From positions 1 to 16,157 of the forward strand of contig CAYYOO010000032.1 of NCBI GenBank assembly GCA_964473335.1: 16,157 nt of DNA. Direction: 5' to 3'. The notes under the pieces are model-generated. The model saw only the letters and a program-made list of their open reading frames with translations. It was not told the DNA's origin and made no database searches. Shown in pieces: positions 13,022 through 16,157 of this stretch; position 1 is the stretch's first letter; each line of letters opens with the position of its first letter. The translations under genes and the position numbers were made by a program. Origin of the DNA: CAYZTD01 sp964473335. GTDB lineage: Archaea; Thermoplasmatota; E2; DHVEG-1.

Positions 13022-15003
13022 ATGAGAAAAACTCTAATATTCTTGTTATTTGCTAGTATTTTTCTTGTTTCTATGTTTTTCTTTTCTAGTTATAATGATC
13101 TAAGTATTAAGGGGGAACCTTCCACCATATATGTACCTACAGATTATTCTACAATTCAGGAGGCAATAGATAATGCAAATGAAAATGACATCATTTATAT
13201 CAATAGTGGAACTTACAATGAAAACATCCAAATCAATAAAGACCTGACAATTACAGGGGAAAATAAAGATACCACAATAATTGACGGTGGTAACTCTGAT
13301 CATGTAATAAAAATTGAGGGTGTAAGGTTCAGTGAGATAGAAGTTCAGATTTCAGATCTTAATATAAAAAATGCAGGTGGAACAGGTAAAGATTGTATCG
13401 CAGTTTCTTATGTTAAGGATTCTATTATCAATAATAATATTATTTCAAATAGTGAAACCGGCGATGGAATAGGAATAGATCATAGTACCAGCATTTCAGT
13501 ATATGAAAATACAATTAAAAACAACAATAACGGCGCGGGAATCTCATTAATAGCTGATTCAACTGATAACGAAATATATAATAACATAATTCAATACAAT
13601 AAAAATGGAATTTATATTTATAAATCATCAAACAACAATATAATACGTGATAATACAATTAGCTATAACAATCAATATGGAGTAGATATATCCTCACAAA
13701 CAAGCTCCACTGGCAACTATTTTTATCAAAATATTATAAAAAGTAATAGTCAAAATGCAAATGATCCGCATATAAACTACTGGGACTATAATTCTCAAGG
13801 TAACTACTGGGGCGACTATGAAGGTTACGATAGTGACAACAATCAAATCGGAGATACACCCTACAACATACCAGGTGGAAACAATAAAGATAATTTTCCA
13901 CTTGGATATTTTTCAACACAAAAACCATCTGCATATATAACCTCAATTTCACCGAATCCTGCAACAGAAGGAGATACAGTAAATTTTGTTGGAATGGGTA
14001 CACCTGCTGATGAGATAAGTTCTGTTGAATGGAAAATAAATGGAAATATTATGAGTGAGTTAGAAGAGTTTTCATATTCAAGTTTTTCACCAGGTTCACA
14101 TTCTGTTTATTTTAGAGTAAAAAATTTTAATGAAGAATGGTCAAGCTATGACCAGGAAACATTGATAGTAAATCAAGATAAAAATGGAGGAAGTCAGGAT
14201 AACCAGATTCCCTCAGCAACAATAACTTCACCTTCTTCCTCATCTATTACAAAAAACTATGGAGACAANNNNNNNNNNNNNNNNNNNNNNNNNNNNNNNN
14301 NNNNNNNNNNNNNNNNNNNNNNNNNNNNNNNNNNNNNNNNNNNNNNNNNNNNNNNNNNNNNNNNNNNNCAGCAACAATAACTTCACCTTCTTCCTCATCT
14401 ATTACAAAAAACTATGGAGACAAGATAACCTTTTCAGGTTATGGATCAGATCAAGATGGAACGATTACTGGTTATAAATGGGAATCAAGTATTGACGGTG
14501 TCATCAGCACCTTAGATAATTTTTATAAATCAGATTTATCATTTGGAACACATACAATTTATTTCAAAGTAAAAGATAATATGGATGAATGGTCAGACCC
14601 AGATGCAATAACTGTAGAAATAAAACAAGACCGTACTCCTGGTGAAAACATTGCACCTGTTGCTATACCTGGAGGAATATACAGCGGTAATGCAAGCCAA
14701 AAAATTACTTTTAACGGTTCAGGTAGTTACGATACAGATGGCACAATCACTTCATATGAATGGGATTTTGGCAACGGAGAAAATGAAACAGGTATGATAG
14801 TTGAACACACCTATGAAGAATCCGGCGAATATAACGTTATTTTAACAGTCACAGATAACATGGGTGAAAAATCAAGTAGTTCCACAATAGCAGAGATAGA
14901 CAAAAAAAGTGGCGATGATAAATTAGTTATTCCAGGTTTTGAAATAATCATATTTATGATTGGTTTATCTATCATAATAGCTTTTAAAAAATATAAAAAT
15001 TAA
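13022..15003 (+). CDS. Secreted NosD-like beta-helix/PKD protein with PGF-type C-terminal anchor (split by assembly gap)
   Basis: The frame appears broken only because of a 100-N gap flanked by a duplicated 55-mer. Removing the 155 extra bases restores a single 1827-nt frame, i.e. 608 residues. An N-terminal signal helix (~5-22) leads to a right-handed beta-helix (~34-290) with NosD/periplasmic-copper-type features: YSTIQEAIDNANENDIIYI, N/I-rich coil repeats, and the typical end NYWGDY (N261 onward) with IGDTPYNI. Three Ig/PKD-like modules follow (~304-391, ~399-485, ~492-575); the last is a canonical PKD with GSYDTDGTITSYEWDFGNG. The C-terminus is P586-G-F-E589, a hydrophobic helix and KKYKN, resembling the PGF-CTERM archaeosortase sorting signal. 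The protein is probably displayed on the cell surface, binding or degrading polysaccharide. The number of PKD-like modules is uncertain because of the gap. Confidence 0.85.
14214..14423 (+). repeat. 55-bp exact duplicate flanking the N gap
   Basis: Bases 14214-14268 and 14369-14423 are identical over 55 nt and abut the N run on either side. This is the pattern left when two contigs sharing one assembly k-mer are scaffolded without being merged. It may mark an assembly-graph branch caused by a tandem PKD-like module. As a true adjacent repeat with exactly 100 intervening bases it would break the reading frame. Confidence 0.85.
14269..14368. other. Assembly gap (100 N)
   Basis: Exactly 100 N, a conventional placeholder length rather than a measured gap. 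It lies inside the second Ig/PKD-like module of the beta-helix protein. Confidence 0.98.
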
Positions 15004-16157
15004 GTAGATGGATAACCTCCGACTCTAAGACTGGGATCACCAAGAAGTGTCCAACCTTCAACTGTTTTTATATCCATCCATGAGTCATATTCATCGATAT
15101 TTACTTTGTAAATATTTGTCAAATAATCTGAAATGGTTTTACTATGAATATTGCCTAGATTATATATTCCTCTATTTGTAAGATTATTATAATTATAAAA
15201 AAATCTTGTACATATATATCCATCAAGTCGATCTGTACAATTAAGATCACTATTTCCATAGCCTATACCTGAATTACCGATTGTAGCAATTGATCCGCCG
15301 TTCTTTTGTATTATCATATTCCAGCTCCAACAACGAAATACCCAATCACCTTTTTTAAAACCTCCAGAACCTGAGCTAATTTTGCCGAAAAAATAGTCAA
15401 AAAATCCTTCGGTGAATATTCCTTTTAAGATATTTAGAAGACCTACATCAAATCTACTGCTCGAACACGCACCTATCACACATATTGGTAATTTTTCTTT
15501 GTTTTTTAGTTTTTTCATATCAAAATTAGTAAATAAGTAATCTAATGAATCGCTTTCGTTTTCGGCATCAGGAGGAAAGTTAGTCCACGACGATGGATTT
15601 CCATGGCCGCTAAGATGCATTAAGCCTGCTCCATTGTTAATTTCATCTATTAGATCTTGGGTATTTGTAAAATTAGAGTTTGAAGTAAATAGTTTTTTTA
15701 TGTTAAATCCAAGTGGTTTTAAATAACTTGCAGAAAGATTTGTTTCAATCTCACCTTCATAATAACCAAGTCGTGATTCATTCCATTCTCCCCATCTAGC
15801 AGGTGGATCAGTATCTCCACCTACAGCTAAAAAATTTTTAAACCAATCAGATCCATAAGTATTTTCTTCATAATTTATGATTTTATCTACAACAGTCACA
15901 ACTTCTCTTTTATTTCTAAAAGCAAGTCTTCCAACTTTTATATCTGGATATAAATCAAGGTTATCTGTTTTTTCTTCATCATAACTGAATTCTGCAAAAA
16001 TTCCATTACCATTTGAGTCCCAATCTTCAAATTCTGTTGAATCAGTAGACTCATTATATCTATAAAGATCAGAGTAATAAAGATCACTAATTTGCCCTAC
16101 CTCATTTGTATCATCCAGATTAGTATATCTCACAGGTACATACCATCTTAAAAGCTG
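15000..16157 (-). CDS. Gingipain-like C25 cysteine peptidase, C-terminal part (5' end outside window)
   Basis: 385 residues are visible and the frame is open to the window edge. Upstream of the first possible internal start (GTG at 16133) it continues with RWYVPVRYTN, which fits the family, so the start lies outside the window. Catalytic features of peptidase family C25 are intact: His in MHLSGHGNP (codon 15603-15605) and Cys in VIGACSSSRF (codon 15465-15467), 46 residues apart. The domain ends with the usual EGWTLLGDPSLRVGGY right before the stop, with no C-terminal sorting tag or PKD tail. Such enzymes are extracellular endopeptidases. Its TAA stop overlaps the stop of the convergent beta-helix gene in the palindrome TTAA (15000-15003). 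Family firm; specificity and full length unknown. Confidence 0.9.
   Translation of the reverse strand, partial: QLLRWYVPVRYTNLDDTNEVGQISDLYYSDLYRYNESTDSTEFEDWDSNGNGIFAEFSYDEEKTDNLDLYPDIKVGRLAFRNKREVVTVVDKIINYEENTYGSDWFKNFLAVGGDTDPPARWGEWNESRLGYYEGEIETNLSASYLKPLGFNIKKLFTSNSNFTNTQDLIDEINNGAGLMHLSGHGNPSSWTNFPPDAENESDSLDYLFTNFDMKKLKNKEKLPICVIGACSSSRFDVGLLNILKGIFTEGFFDYFFGKISSGSGGFKKGDWVFRCWSWNMIIQKNGGSIATIGNSGIGYGNSDLNCTDRLDGYICTRFFYNYNNLTNRGIYNLGNIHSKTISDYLTNIYKVNIDEYDSWMDIKTVEGWTLLGDPSLRVGGYPST

Noticed and set aside
14214..14423. Biological direct repeat or att-like duplication flanking the gap.
   Set aside because: The identity ends exactly at the N run on both sides and the frame closes when collapsed, so an assembly artefact is the simplest reading; a hidden tandem module is kept as a separate possibility.
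1..16157. CRISPR array, rRNA or insertion sequence.
   Set aside because: No spaced direct repeats, conserved rRNA stretches, transposase motifs or terminal inverted repeats with target duplications were seen.

Overview
This AT-rich window reads as a piece of an archaeal genome, probably from an uncultured, metagenome-assembled lineage. Direct support is: archaeal type IV pilins with the VSxVIGVILMVA-type N-terminus, an ArlI/GspE2-type ATPase, a CCA-less tRNA gene, BRE/TATA-like promoter boxes, T-tract ends in place of bacterial terminators, and a PGF-CTERM-like surface anchor. The mix of C25 peptidase, NosD-type beta-helix, PKD and LamG proteins suggests a sediment-type Thermoplasmatota relative, but that placement is inference. 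A 100-N scaffold gap at 14269-14368 marks the sequence as a draft assembly.

Layout. (1) 13-1638, minus strand: an AbiEi/AbiEii toxin-antitoxin pair with an inverted-repeat operator at its promoter. (2) 1838-2591, minus strand: two paralogous small pilins. (3) 2592-3008: a divergent regulatory region containing a mirror-image pair of promoter-like elements. (4) 3009-8037, plus strand: a compact operon encoding a Lys/Glu-rich coiled-coil protein, the secretion/pilus ATPase and two TadC/GspF-type membrane platform proteins, with coupled or overlapping reading frames. (5) 8153-11960, plus strand: a large pilin-like adhesin (class III signal, LamG domain with a second domain nested in it) and a secreted choice-of-anchor-L/DUF11 protein. 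(6) 11968-12681, minus strand: a membrane-anchored protein rich in glycosylation sequons. (7) 12867-12939: tRNA-Asp(GTC). (8) 13022-15003, plus strand: a secreted beta-helix/PKD protein with a C-terminal PGF-type anchor, artificially split by the assembly gap. (9) 15000-16157, minus strand: the C-terminal part of a gingipain-like C25 cysteine peptidase that runs off the window.

How the parts fit. Regions 2-5 look like one archaeal surface-pilus locus of the Epd/Tad-like kind: one ATPase, two platform proteins, two short pilins as likely filament subunits, and a giant pilin-like protein as a likely tip or minor adhesin with glycan-binding-type domains. The prepilin peptidase is not in the window. 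The Lys/Glu-rich protein and the matching insertion in the ATPase are the least conventional parts of the machine. The right end (regions 8-9) adds surface display and extracellular proteolysis, consistent with a cell that attaches to and degrades particulate organic matter; this functional link is inference.
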